Numbered from the stretch's first letter, positions 45,375-54,275 are shown. The stretch: 60,645 bases of DNA from Bacteroidales bacterium (GCA_017445425.1 JAFSUF010000018.1:1-60645); one strand, 5' to 3'. Notes: generated by a model not told the origin, from the letters alone. Translations and numbers: made by a program.

Positions 45375-46294
45375 TTAAAGGAGCCTTGCAACCGTGTCAG
45401 ACGGCAGCAGGACTATACGGGCAAGTTGTTTTTTTGAGCAATGATACTGCTGTTTGAGCATCTTTGCCAAGCTGATTCTTTCTTGGGCAGACAGGTCGCG
45501 GACACGGCTCTTACGGAAGGTCTTAACCATAAGTGTGTCTCGCGCTTCCCGTAATTCCACGTCGTTCATCTTTATGGAGCACCAGTCTCCCATATCTTCT
45601 TCGATTAATTTGTCGTTGTTGAGGGAGAGATGGTACATGAATGAAAGAGGGGTTTTATACAAATCTTCTACCTCTTTTCCGGCCACATAATTGCGGGGTA
45701 GGATAATGCCGTCACAAACAACCCATTGCCCGGGAAGAAGCCGACGGGTATTGAACATCTTGCGGACAGTGTCGAGGGGAAAATCACTAACCCGTTTATA
45801 GACAAGGCGCTTGTATGACATTTTACTTTTAAAGTAAACATCCCCTGACCCCCACGGATAGTTATAGAACTATCCAAACGGGCTTTTGTGGGGTTCTTTA
45901 GTACATAGCAAACGAGGGTTCTGAGGTAGTCGATATCGGTTACAGGAATCACCTTGACCTCAATGCTCCTGAGAGAAGTACTTTCTCTGTTCATCATACT
46001 GTTGTACCTGCCGGTCAGTCGCTTGAATTCAGAAATAAACGCCCGGCATGTATCCTCGCTGTCGCATCTCATCACAAAATGAAAATGGTTTCCCATCAGG
46101 ACAAAGGCGAGAATTGTGATTGGAAAACCTGTGGCGCAAATTGCCACCCGATTCATTGCGGCTTTGAAATCCGCTTCGTTCCCAAAAAGCACCGCGGCGC
46201 TGTTGCCGTCAGAGCAGACGTGATAGTACCCCATGGCTAAATCTCTTAAACACAATATCATTCCCGTATGACGGCCGGTAAAGTGGGGTAACAC
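45375..46294 (-). pseudogene. REP-associated tyrosine transposase (Y1_Tnp/RAYT), frameshifted
   Basis: The 5' frame (46294 down to about 45870) encodes MGYYHVCSDGN, the HUH motif in MGNHFHFVM, and CYVLKNPTKARLD with the candidate Tyr nucleophile. The family continuation, FYNYPWGSGDVYFKSKMSYKR, is in another frame. One missing base near 45863-45876 explains this. The second frame runs to 45375 with a normal C-terminus. At the break is a perfect hairpin, GGATAGTT-ATAG-AACTATCC (45856-45875). RAYTs are single-copy, domesticated IS200-like transposases linked to REP palindromes. This copy looks recently inactivated unless the shift is a sequence error. Confidence 0.8.
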
Positions 46295-46407
46295 GTGTCA
46301 TACTCCTCTACGAAGATGGACAAATAACTCGCCAAATCCAAACGAAAAAAGCGAGAGCGGGCCATGAATTCACAAGGGTCTGATAGAAAGGTGTTTGAGT
46401 TTTGGGC

Positions 46408-46446
46408 ATCCGCTTTAAATGCCCGGCAGGACGGGTTAAAGCGGGT
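46408..46446. repeat. REP-like hairpin upstream of the RAYT gene
   Basis: CCGCTTTAA (46410-46418) and TTAAAGCGG (46436-46444) form a perfect 9-bp stem, with CCCG/CGGG inside the loop. It lies in the 266-base gap between the RAYT and the AIR-synthase-like gene. RAYT genes are commonly flanked by such palindromes, but no second copy was seen here. Confidence 0.4.
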
Positions 46447-46560
46447 CTCTGACCGCCAACGTGCTGTCAAATAGCAGATTGCGCAAAACGGCTCCGCGCT
46501 CGCCAAAGGAGAAGTCCAGAAAACGGTGCACAAATGGCTCTTTGCTCCGGGGCAGGACCG

Positions 46561-47559
46561 TTACAACTCCTTCAGTGGCAGCTCGGCGCCGTCGGGGGTG
46601 ACGAGGACGGCTCCGGCGTCGGCGTGGCAGAGGTGGCCAATCACGTCAAAGGTCTGGATCTCTTTGTGGAACGCCTCAAACTGGTCTATCGGCAGGGTGA
46701 AGATAACCCGGTAGTCGTCACCGCCGTTGATAGCGGCGGTCACGGCGTCGATGCCGATCTCATCTGCCAGGGCAAAGGTCTCGGAGGCGATGGGGATGCT
46801 GTCCAGGTAGATTTTGGCGCCGAATCCGGTGCGGGAGCATAGGGTGTGTACCGCATCGGCCAGACCCCGCGAGTCAAACACCCCCGCAGAAGGGTAGAAG
46901 CCTCCGCGGACAAACCGGTCAATCACCCCCGCCGGAATCTCCGGGCAGAGATATTGGCTCAGCAGATATTTGTATTTGGACAGGTCGGGCTGCCTGGCGT
47001 TGGCCTCGCCGGCTGCAAGGAAGGCCCCTTTCTCGCGTTCGAGCACGTGCTGGCCCATATAGGCCGCACCTACGTTGCCCCCGAGACATATCAAGTCCAT
47101 ATTGGCGGGTGCCGAACGGGAAGCGGCCATCTTGCGGGTCTGGGTGCCGGTGGCGACCATACTGATTTGCAGGCCGTTGATGGATGGTGCCAATTGAAGG
47201 TGAAGCTCCTTCAGCGAGTGCTCTTTGACGGCCGCAAGCACCCCGCTCCAAAAGTCGGCGATATCTTCAAACGCAAAGTGCGACGATACCCCCAGCACCA
47301 TAGAGAGCGCCTTTGGCCTGTAAAACGCCGCGTAGATATCCCCCAGCGCGTTTATCACAGCTTTGTAGCCCAGATGCTTCAGGGGATGGTAAACCAAATC
47401 GAAATCAACCCCCTGCATCATCATTTTGTGGGTGGCGATGCCCTCTGAGAGGTCAATCGGGTCGCTGTTGGTGAATCCGGAGCCCTCGAAAAGGCGTTTG
47501 ACAGCCTGTTCGCGGCCGATTTCGGAGAATTCAGTGCGCTTTTTGTTCTGCTGTTCCAT
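46561..47559 (-). CDS. AIR synthase-related / ThiL-like protein
   Basis: 332 residues of the PurM/ThiL/HypE/SelD (AIRS) fold. The segment MQGVDFDLVYHPLKHLGYKA with INALGDIYAAFYRPK is the ThiL-like core; NMDLICLGGNVGAAYMG and VTAAINGGDDYRVIFTLP are further AIRS motifs. The usual GDDAA metal motif at the N-terminus of true thiamine-monophosphate kinases is replaced by PIDLSEGIATHK, so kinase activity is uncertain. It is divergent from the suf operon with only 40 bases between start codons. It may be ThiL or an uncharacterised AIRS relative. Confidence 0.75.
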   Translation of the reverse strand: MEQQNKKRTEFSEIGREQAVKRLFEGSGFTNSDPIDLSEGIATHKMMMQGVDFDLVYHPLKHLGYKAVINALGDIYAAFYRPKALSMVLGVSSHFAFEDIADFWSGVLAAVKEHSLKELHLQLAPSINGLQISMVATGTQTRKMAASRSAPANMDLICLGGNVGAAYMGQHVLEREKGAFLAAGEANARQPDLSKYKYLLSQYLCPEIPAGVIDRFVRGGFYPSAGVFDSRGLADAVHTLCSRTGFGAKIYLDSIPIASETFALADEIGIDAVTAAINGGDDYRVIFTLPIDQFEAFHKEIQTFDVIGHLCHADAGAVLVTPDGAELPLKEL

Positions 47560-47560
47560 A

Positions 47561-47592
47561 TTGCAAAAGTAAGGATAAAATGGCTAACTTTG
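47561..47592 (+). promoter_or_regulatory. suf operon promoter, nearly leaderless
   Basis: ATTG ending at 47563, 21 bases, then TAACTTTG (47585-47592) matches the -33/-7 pattern. The sufB ATG at 47600 is only seven bases beyond, where transcription would begin, and no Shine-Dalgarno sequence fits in between. The element also overlaps the 5' region of the divergent AIRS-like gene. Confidence 0.6.
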
Positions 47593-47599
47593 CCCCTAT

Positions 47600-49036
47600 A
47601 TGGCAGAAAAAGAGGACATACTCTCCGGCCTTGCAAAGGCCGAATACTCAGAGGGGTTCACAACCGACATCGAGCAGGAGTTCTTCCCTAAAGGGTTGAA
47701 TGAGGATATCGTGCGCGCTATTTCGGAGCGCAAGAGGGAGCCCGCCTGGATGCTGGAGTTCCGCATGAGCGCCTTCCGCAAGTGGCAGACTATGGAGATG
47801 CCCTCCTGGGGCCATCTGACCATCCCGCCAATCGACTTTCAGGACATCATCTATTTCGCTGCCCCCAAGCCGCCCAAAAAGCGGGAGGAGGTCGATCCGG
47901 AGCTGGTGAAGACCTTTGACAAGCTGGGTATTCCGCTGCACGAGCGTGATGCCCTGAGCGGGGTGGCGGTGGATGCAGTGTTTGACTCTGTATCGGTGAA
48001 GACCACCTTCCAGAAGACGCTGGCGGAGAAGGGTATCATTTTCTGCCCGTTCTCCGAGGCGGTTCAGAGCCATCCGGAGCTGGTGCGCAAGTACCTGGCC
48101 AGGGTTGTGCCCCCCTCAGACAACTATTTTGCGGCTCTCAACAGCGCGGTGTTCAGCGACGGCTCTTTCTGTTATATCCCCAGGGGGGTCCGCTGCCCGA
48201 TGGAGCTTTCCAGCTACTTCCGCATCAACGCCCGCAACATAGGTCAGTTTGAAAGGACGCTGATTGTGGCCGATGAGGGGAGCTATGTGAGCTATCTGGA
48301 GGGGTGCACCGCCCCGATGCGTGATGAAAACCAGCTGCACGCAGCTATTGTAGAAATCATTGTGGAGAAGGATGCTGAGGTGAAGTATTCCACCGTTCAG
48401 AACTGGTACCCGGGCGACAGGCAGGGCAGGGGAGGCATCTTTAACTTTGTGACCAAGCGTGGCCTGTGCCGCGGAGACAACAGCCGTCTTTTCTGGACCC
48501 AGGTAGAGACAGGCAGCGCCATCACCTGGAAGTACCCCAGCACCATACTGCGCGGCGACGGCAGCCACTCTGAGTTCTATTCTGTGGCGTTGACCAACAA
48601 CCATCAGCAGGCCGACACCGGCACCAAGATGGTCCATATCGGCAAGAACACCACCAGCCGTATTGTGAGCAAGGGCATCAGTGCTGGTCAGAGCCAGAAC
48701 AGCTACCGCGGACTGGTTAAGGTTGCAGCCGGAGCAAGCGGCGTCCGCAACCATTCGCAGTGCGATTCGCTGCTTATCGGTGACAAATGCGGCGCGCACA
48801 CCTTCCCGGTGATAGAGTGCGCCAACAGCGGCGCAATTCTGGAACACGAGGCGACGACCTCTAAGATAAGCGATGACCAGTTGTTTTACCTGCGTCAGCG
48901 CGGCATCAGCGAAGAGGATGCGGTGGCGCTGATTGTTGGCGGATATGCATCCGACGTGCTCAAGCGGCTCCCTATGGAGTTTGCCATAGAGGCCCGCCGG
49001 CTGTTAAGTGTAAACCTGGAGGGCAGTGTAGGATAA
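47600..49036 (+). CDS. sufB: Fe-S cluster assembly protein SufB
   Basis: 478 residues, full length. The scaffold component of the SufBCD complex that builds [Fe-S] clusters. Typical opening [28 protein letters not shown] and RREP-like [13 protein letters not shown], then the beta-helix core with [25 protein letters not shown] and EYSTVQNW-like [12 protein letters not shown]. The C-terminal helical part has [25 protein letters not shown]. The conserved Cys in EGCTAP is present. First gene of sufB-pnuC-sufC-sufD. Confidence 0.97.
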   Translation: MAEKEDILSGLAKAEYSEGFTTDIEQEFFPKGLNEDIVRAISERKREPAWMLEFRMSAFRKWQTMEMPSWGHLTIPPIDFQDIIYFAAPKPPKKREEVDPELVKTFDKLGIPLHERDALSGVAVDAVFDSVSVKTTFQKTLAEKGIIFCPFSEAVQSHPELVRKYLARVVPPSDNYFAALNSAVFSDGSFCYIPRGVRCPMELSSYFRINARNIGQFERTLIVADEGSYVSYLEGCTAPMRDENQLHAAIVEIIVEKDAEVKYSTVQNWYPGDRQGRGGIFNFVTKRGLCRGDNSRLFWTQVETGSAITWKYPSTILRGDGSHSEFYSVALTNNHQQADTGTKMVHIGKNTTSRIVSKGISAGQSQNSYRGLVKVAAGASGVRNHSQCDSLLIGDKCGAHTFPVIECANSGAILEHEATTSKISDDQLFYLRQRGISEEDAVALIVGGYASDVLKRLPMEFAIEARRLLSVNLEGSVG

Positions 49037-49042
49037 GGATTT

Positions 49043-49669
49043 ATGGATTGGATTAATTACACATTGTTTACCCTCGGCGGCGCTCCGGTGCTGCTGATAG
49101 ACTTGATATCGTCGCTGCTTGGGCTGACCTGCGTTTTTCTTGCAGGCCGCAACTCCAAGTACAACTTCTGGGTGGGCTACCTTTACACGGCGGCGCTTTT
49201 CCTGTTGTTCTGGAACAAAAACCTGTACGCCTCTCTGTTTTTGCAGCCCATTTCGCTGACTATAAACATCATAGGGCACTGGCGCTGGACCCATCCCAAA
49301 AAAGAAGAGGCGAGCAGCAAGGGGGATTTGAAGGTGACGCAGCTCACAACTCAGCAGCGCGTTCTGAGCGTTTTGGTGGTGCTGCTGCTGTCTGCCGCCT
49401 GGGGCTGGCTTCTCAACACGGTGCTGCCCAACGACCCGCACCCGTATCTCGATACCATTGTCACTGTGCTGATACTCTATGCGCAGATGCTTTCAGCCCT
49501 CAAGAAGTGGGACTGCTGGATTGTGTGGATGCTGGTCAACATAACCCAGATTATTCTGCACATATCTGTCGGGCACGTGTTTATGCCCATCGTCTGCGGT
49601 TTGTATCTGGTCAACGGCATCTGGTCCCTGGTCAGCTGGCGAAAACTTTATAATAAGGAAAACAAATAG
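49043..49669 (+). CDS. pnuC: PnuC-family vitamin transporter within the suf operon
   Basis: 208 residues with about seven membrane helices. It has the PnuC-like NFWVGYLYTAALFLLFW and ISLTINIIGHWRW early on, and the substrate-site motif KKWDCWIVWMLVNITQ near the end. PnuC proteins import nicotinamide riboside by facilitated diffusion; the Bacteroidetes branch PnuT carries thiamine. The ThiL-like neighbour across the promoter hints at thiamine, but this is inference. It is six bases after sufB and three before sufC, so it is embedded in the Fe-S operon. Confidence 0.85.
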   Translation: MDWINYTLFTLGGAPVLLIDLISSLLGLTCVFLAGRNSKYNFWVGYLYTAALFLLFWNKNLYASLFLQPISLTINIIGHWRWTHPKKEEASSKGDLKVTQLTTQQRVLSVLVVLLLSAAWGWLLNTVLPNDPHPYLDTIVTVLILYAQMLSALKKWDCWIVWMLVNITQIILHISVGHVFMPIVCGLYLVNGIWSLVSWRKLYNKENK

Positions 49670-49672
49670 CGT

Positions 49673-50428
49673 ATGTCTGATATATTACTGGAAGTCAAGA
49701 ATCTGCAAGCCTCGGTGGAGGACCGTGAGATACTTAGGGGGATTGACCTCACGGTGGGTCGGGGCGAGGTGCACGCCATAATGGGGCCCAACGGCGCCGG
49801 AAAAAGCACGCTCAGCGGTGTGCTGGCGGGTAAGCCAGGCTATACCGTCACGGAGGGCGAAGCCTTGATGAACGGCGTCTCGCTGCTGGATATGTCTCCT
49901 GAAGAACGCTCCTGGGCCGGCCTCTTTCTCGGCTTCCAATATCCTGTGGAGATACCTGGCGTGAGCAATACAGCAATGCTCAAGAGCGCCGTGGCTGCGC
50001 AGCGTAAGGCCAAGGGTCTGCCGGAACTCTCCGGCGCAGAGTTCTTGAAGCTGGTGAACAGCAAGCTCCCGCTGGTGAACATGGACCGCAGTTTTCTCTC
50101 CCGGGGGGTGAACGCAGGCTTCTCCGGTGGTGAAAAGAAGCGCAACGAGGTGCTTCAGATGGCCGTCCTGGAGCCGCAGCTGGCCATCCTGGACGAGACC
50201 GACAGTGGCCTGGACGTGGATGCGCTCAGGATAGTTGGCGAGGGGGTAAACAGCTTGCGCACAAAAGATAACGCCTTTATTGTGATAACTCACTATCAGC
50301 GTTTGCTCGGCTACATTGTGCCCGACGTGATACATGTTTTGTATAACGGGCGGATAATCCTCACGGGCGGTCGCGAACTGGCCCTTGAGATTGAGGCAAA
50401 AGGATACGATTGGATTATCAATGGATAG
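49673..50428 (+). CDS. sufC: Fe-S assembly ATPase SufC
   Basis: 251 residues. ABC-type ATPase of the SufBCD complex. Walker A is GPNGAGKST (about 39-47), the SufC-specific signature NAGFSGGEKKRNEVLQM and Walker B LAILDETDSGLDVDALR. The H-loop His is in VITHYQRLL. Length is standard. Its end overlaps the sufD start by eight bases. Confidence 0.97.
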   Translation: MSDILLEVKNLQASVEDREILRGIDLTVGRGEVHAIMGPNGAGKSTLSGVLAGKPGYTVTEGEALMNGVSLLDMSPEERSWAGLFLGFQYPVEIPGVSNTAMLKSAVAAQRKAKGLPELSGAEFLKLVNSKLPLVNMDRSFLSRGVNAGFSGGEKKRNEVLQMAVLEPQLAILDETDSGLDVDALRIVGEGVNSLRTKDNAFIVITHYQRLLGYIVPDVIHVLYNGRIILTGGRELALEIEAKGYDWIING

Positions 50429-51065
50429 AATCGTCATAGATAAAGGTCTCTCCAGAAGCGAGGTCGTCCTTCTGCGCGGCAGCGAAAACCGTGCGTGGGA
50501 CATCACTGTGTGCAGCGGGGCGTCGCTGAAGATGGCGATAGTTGCGTTGTCGGGCGCCGATGGTGCCATCGGTTGCGACATTGCCGTGCAATTTGAAGGG
50601 GAGGGGGGTGAGTGCCTGCTCAAAGGGTTGTATCTGGCGGGAGGCTCATCCAGCGTCAATATCAAGGTTAACATTGTGCATAACTGGCTAAACTGCTCCA
50701 GCCGCCAGCTGTTCAAAGGGATAGTGGCCGCTCAGGCACGCACCTGCTTCTCGGGCCTTATAAAGGTGCCGGAAAAGTGCATCGGCACAGAAGCTTATCA
50801 GGAGAATCACAACCTGCTGCTCTCCGATGACTGCCGGGCCCAGAGCCTGCCGCAGTTGGAGATTTATGCCGACGATGTAAAGTGCAGCCACGGCGCCACC
50901 TTTGGACGACTGAACGAGGATGAGCTCTTTTATATGCGCAGCCGCGGCATCCCGGAATCGGAAGCCCGCCGCCTTCAGATGGTGGCCTTTGCCGGCGAAG
51001 TGCTTGAAGGGTTGCCGGAAGAAACTGTGTCGGCGGCAATTGCGGCGTTAGAAGGGTTGGTTTGA
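50421..51065 (+). CDS. sufD: Half-length SufD-like protein
   Basis: The start at ATG 50421 overlaps sufC by eight bases. At 214 residues it is about half the usual SufD length (roughly 420-450). It keeps the beta-helix core and the C-terminal helical region: FSGLIKVPEKCIGTEAYQEN, LPQLEIYADDVKCSHGATFG with the conserved Cys/His, and LFYMRSRGIPESEARRLQMV. The N-terminal alpha-helical domain and part of the beta-helix are missing, with no remnant between sufC and sufD. It probably still dimerises with SufB as a minimal SufD. SufS, SufE and SufU are not in the window. Confidence 0.88.
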   Translation: MDRIVIDKGLSRSEVVLLRGSENRAWDITVCSGASLKMAIVALSGADGAIGCDIAVQFEGEGGECLLKGLYLAGGSSSVNIKVNIVHNWLNCSSRQLFKGIVAAQARTCFSGLIKVPEKCIGTEAYQENHNLLLSDDCRAQSLPQLEIYADDVKCSHGATFGRLNEDELFYMRSRGIPESEARRLQMVAFAGEVLEGLPEETVSAAIAALEGLV

Positions 51066-51208
51066 CCATTCCTTCGTATTCAATATCTCCTGAGTGAAGC
51101 CTCGGCTTTCAGGGCAGTTTTGTCATAGCTGGAGATTTTCGCAAGTTATTTGTATATTCGCTGAGCAGATAGGAAAAGATATAAATTTATAGAAAAATAT
51201 AAATTGTT

Positions 51209-52069
51209 ATGAAAACAGTACGTTCTTTTATGGCGCTTGCGATGGCGCTTGCGATAGTTATAATGATGCCTGCCTGCAAAGGTGGCGGCAAAAAGGCCCA
51301 GAAGACAGCTGAGGCAGAGGAGTCGGCTGTCGCCGGGGTAGAGACCAAAGACTTCACCGTGAACGGTGTCACTTTCAAGATGGTAAAGGTAGAGGGCGGC
51401 ACTTACACTATGGGTGCGACCCCGGAGCAGGGGACCGAAGCCCAGATGAACGAGAAGCCTGCTCATGAGGTCACCGTCGGGGATTTCTGGATTGGACAGA
51501 CAGAGGTCACTCAGGAGCTTTGGCAGGCTGTCACAGACTATAACCCCTCTTACACACGTTGGCCACAATGCCCCGTGGACAAGGTCAGCTGGCAGGAGTG
51601 CAAGAGTTTTGTAGAGACCCTGGAGGAGCTCACGGGCCTTAAATTCCGTCTCCCTACCGAGGCAGAATGGGAGTATGCCGCACGCGGCGGCAAATTGAGC
51701 AAGGGCTACAAATATGCCGGCAGCGACAATCTGGAAGAGGTTGCCTGGTATGTGGCCAATGCCGATGAGAAATCGCATCCGGTAGCCAGCAAGAAGCCCA
51801 ACGAACTTGGCCTCTACGATATGAGCGGCAATGTTTATGAGTGGTGTGAGGACAAGTATCTGATGTACGACGGCACCGAGCCCCAGTACTCTCAGAAGAT
51901 GCTCAAGAGCGACAAGAAGCGCGAATTCCACATTGAGCGCGGCGGCTGTTGGAACTACGGCCCCACCATGTGCCGCACCGCCTACCGCCATGCAGGCAAT
52001 TACACCCACATGTACGCCTACGACGGCCTCCGCCTGGCGCTGACTACCCCAGAAGTGGCAGCAAAATAG
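51209..52069 (+). CDS. SUMF1/FGE-like lipoprotein
   Basis: 286 residues with a lipoprotein signal (VIMMPACKGG; Cys23). The SUMF1 domain covers about 55-280: MVKVEGGTYTMGATPEQGTE, IGQTEVTQELWQAVTDYNPS, LPTEAEWEYAARGGK, GLYDMSGNVYEWCED and RGGCWNYGPTMCRTAYRHAG. The cysteine pair of catalytic formylglycine-generating enzymes is not in register, so it is likely a binding or assembly protein. Its AT-rich leader shares the 15-mer TTTATAGAAAAATAT with the region after the RHH gene. Followed by a strong terminator. Confidence 0.85.
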   Translation: MKTVRSFMALAMALAIVIMMPACKGGGKKAQKTAEAEESAVAGVETKDFTVNGVTFKMVKVEGGTYTMGATPEQGTEAQMNEKPAHEVTVGDFWIGQTEVTQELWQAVTDYNPSYTRWPQCPVDKVSWQECKSFVETLEELTGLKFRLPTEAEWEYAARGGKLSKGYKYAGSDNLEEVAWYVANADEKSHPVASKKPNELGLYDMSGNVYEWCEDKYLMYDGTEPQYSQKMLKSDKKREFHIERGGCWNYGPTMCRTAYRHAGNYTHMYAYDGLRLALTTPEVAAK

Positions 52070-52173
52070 GAGGAGGGGCAGTTCGGTGGTGATTATGTTC
52101 GCGACGAGAAATCGTTGAGCGAGCTGCCTACCTCGTAGCACAGTCTTTGGCACATCCAATCACTCAACGGTTT

Positions 52174-52216
52174 GTGGACGAGGTCCTCTGTAAATCGGAG
52201 GACCTCGTCCACTTTG
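52174..52216 (+). terminator. Strong terminator after the SUMF1 lipoprotein gene
   Basis: A 15-bp perfect stem (52174-52188 with 52198-52212) with a 9-base loop is followed by a short T-rich run. It isolates the SUMF1 gene from the sigma-factor operon. The rest of the 236-base gap shows no other feature. Confidence 0.8.
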
Positions 52217-52305
52217 TTGGCCCGGACGACGATAATCTTTTTTATAAATTTAGGACGTATTTTGGCGCCGAGTGTGTCTATTAAGTGAGTTCAAAGCTTT
52301 CGTGA

Positions 52306-52860
52306 GTGTATAAAGAACTGGATGATCTTGAGCTTGCAAGGTGTTGTCGAGCATGTGACCGGCAGGCTATGGGGGAGCTGTATACCAGGTATGCAGCAAT
52401 GATTTATACGCTCTGCAGGAGATACGTGAGGGATGACGAAGAGGCCAGGGATTTGATGCACGAGACTTTTCTGGCAGCGTTTGACAAAATAGAAACATAT
52501 AGTGGCAAGGGGGCTTTGTCTGGATGGTTAGCAAGGATAGCAGTGAACAGGGCCATCAATTATCTCAAGCGCGCCCACTGGAAGATTATCTCGTTAGGAG
52601 AGTGGGCCGTGAATGAGGTTGCGGAGCCTACAAAGGAGGATGTGAATGCGGTATCTCAGGAGAAGTTGTTGGATTTTATCTCACAGTTACCTGATTTGAG
52701 AAGGACGGTCTTCAACCTGTATTGTATAGATGGATATTCGCACCGGGAAATAGGGCAGATGCTTGGCATCAGCGAAAAAGGCTCGGCAGGGGTACTGTCA
52801 AAAGCCAGGAGGCAGTTGCAAGAGTTAATAAAACGTTATTTAAAGGAAAAGGAACAATGA
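52306..52860 (+). CDS. ECF-type RNA polymerase sigma factor
   Basis: 184 residues, started at GTG 52306 (MYKELDDLELARCC). Region 2 is at about 25-95 (YTRYAAMIYTLCRRYVRDDEEARDLMHETFLAAF, then WLARIAVNRAINYLKR). Region 4 is at about 130-180 (LPDLRRTVFNLYCIDGYSHREIGQMLGIS). It directs transcription of an envelope-stress or surface regulon. The stop overlaps the next gene as ATGA, the usual coupling of ECF sigma and anti-sigma. Confidence 0.93.
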   Translation: MYKELDDLELARCCRACDRQAMGELYTRYAAMIYTLCRRYVRDDEEARDLMHETFLAAFDKIETYSGKGALSGWLARIAVNRAINYLKRAHWKIISLGEWAVNEVAEPTKEDVNAVSQEKLLDFISQLPDLRRTVFNLYCIDGYSHREIGQMLGISEKGSAGVLSKARRQLQELIKRYLKEKEQ

Positions 52861-54038
52861 ATGAGTGGGAAGAGGCAATAAAGGAGAAGATGACGGGGTA
52901 TAAGAGTACCCTGCCGGAAGGGGACCGGGACGAATTCCTTGCACTGCTGGGCGGTGTTGGCAAGGTTCGGCCTGGCAGAAAATCCACTTTGCTCTGGGCG
53001 CTGCCAGCCACCATTGCTGCGGTCCTTGCGGTGTTCTTGATTCTTCCCAAAAAGGATGTGACGGAAGAGGCGCTGTCCGGAATAAACCTTCCACCGGCAG
53101 AGGTGATAGAAGAGGATGTTGACATAATAGATTCATCAGGCCCTGATATCGCAAATTGGCAAGCGGAAGAAGAAATAACCGCAAAGACATATCTTGCCGC
53201 CGCCGCACAGCCAACGGTAATCGTTACGACAGGCAGTATTGATGCGGCAAATTCCGACGAATCAGAGGCCCGGACAGAAGAATATATAGCCCCTGATAAT
53301 GAGGAAAATGCATCGCGGGAGCCTGCGGAAGAGGTCTCTGTAGCGGAGATATCACCGTTTGACCCCGCTGCTTACAAGCCAACCCCAGCTGATACCGGCC
53401 AAAAAAAGCTCAAAATCGGCCCTGTTGCAGGGATTGCTGCCGGAAGCGGCCTGATTGCTGCCGTAATTCCGTTTGTCAAAGGTTCAGCAAGGGTGGCTCC
53501 GCCTCCCGATTATGATTATCAGTATGAGTCTGACTCGGGGAATAGCAATCAGGCGGCATATAATTATCATTTTCCGATTAGAGTAGGGCTTTCTGCTGGT
53601 GTTTCTGTTGCGGAGAGGCTGAGAGTAACCACGGGTTTGGGATACAGCCTGTACCGCACAGATATTTCGAACTCCGTAGGAAATACGAGTCAATACGCCC
53701 ATTATTTGGAAATACCTTTACGGCTGGACTGGGTATTCTTATCGGGCAAGCGGTTCGATGTCTATATCGGGACAGGCCTGAAAGGGGAGTATTGCATTGC
53801 CGCCATGCAGTCGGGGGGAGCAATCAGGGGCGATAAGCCAAGTCTTTCACTACTTGCCTCCGGGGGTGTTCAGTATAATTTTACTCGCCGCATCGGGCTA
53901 TACATAGAGCCGGAGCTATCATATATGTTTTTGGGGGACAGACACGGTCTCCAAACTTACAAGAGTAATAACCCGCTTATGTTCTCGGTTGCAACGGGTA
54001 TTAGAATAAATCTTGGGAATCATACGTGTCCACTATAA
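52857..54038 (+). CDS. Anti-sigma-like membrane protein fused to a beta-barrel domain
   Basis: The start at ATG 52857 overlaps the sigma gene by four bases. 393 residues: a short cytoplasmic segment (1-40), one membrane helix (LLWALPATIAAVLAVFLILP, about 43-62) and an acidic linker (about 65-180). The C-terminal domain (about 185-393) has amphipathic strands (RVGLSAGVSVAERLRVTTGLGY, HYLEIPLRLDWVFLSG, GLYIEPELSYMFLG) like PorT/OmpA-type outer-membrane barrels. By position it should inhibit the sigma factor. How one chain could have an inner-membrane helix and an outer-membrane barrel is unclear. Confidence 0.7.
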   Translation: MNEWEEAIKEKMTGYKSTLPEGDRDEFLALLGGVGKVRPGRKSTLLWALPATIAAVLAVFLILPKKDVTEEALSGINLPPAEVIEEDVDIIDSSGPDIANWQAEEEITAKTYLAAAAQPTVIVTTGSIDAANSDESEARTEEYIAPDNEENASREPAEEVSVAEISPFDPAAYKPTPADTGQKKLKIGPVAGIAAGSGLIAAVIPFVKGSARVAPPPDYDYQYESDSGNSNQAAYNYHFPIRVGLSAGVSVAERLRVTTGLGYSLYRTDISNSVGNTSQYAHYLEIPLRLDWVFLSGKRFDVYIGTGLKGEYCIAAMQSGGAIRGDKPSLSLLASGGVQYNFTRRIGLYIEPELSYMFLGDRHGLQTYKSNNPLMFSVATGIRINLGNHTCPL

Positions 54039-54068
54039 GTTGTGGACGATTAATATAAAGTTTAACAA

Positions 54069-54275
54069 TTAAAACAACGTTGGTTCACTTGAAACATCCA
54101 CATCCCAGAAGCTTTTTCTACCAGATTGCTGAGCAAACATGATGGTCACAAGTAGATTATAGCACGTGACCTGCTTCACAAAATTGCCGCCCCCGTATTT
54201 CCTGATCAGGTAGTGGAAGTCGTTTCAATCAAGCAAGTCTAATAGCTGCAATAACACGTATTTTCCTTTATTCAT
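54069..54275 (-). pseudogene. IS4-type (DUF4372) transposase, decayed N-terminal fragment
   Basis: From the ATG at 54275 the minus strand reads MNKGKYVLLQLLDLLD, a TGA, then NDFHYLIRKYGGGNF, TCYNLL and FAQQSGRKSFWDVDVS, stopping at 54069. This is the start of an IS4-family transposase with the DUF4372 domain (compare the family pattern AQL..FL....F......Y, TCW, FAQLTGRESLRD). The catalytic DDE part is absent and an internal stop is present. It fills most of the 422 bases between the barrel and C10 genes. The other 185 bases are AT-rich with nothing recognisable. Confidence 0.75.

Noticed and set aside
46258-46533. 91-codon minus-strand ORF upstream of the RAYT
   Set aside because: It covers a hairpin-rich intergenic region and overlaps the RAYT start; composition is unlike neighbours and no domain is seen.
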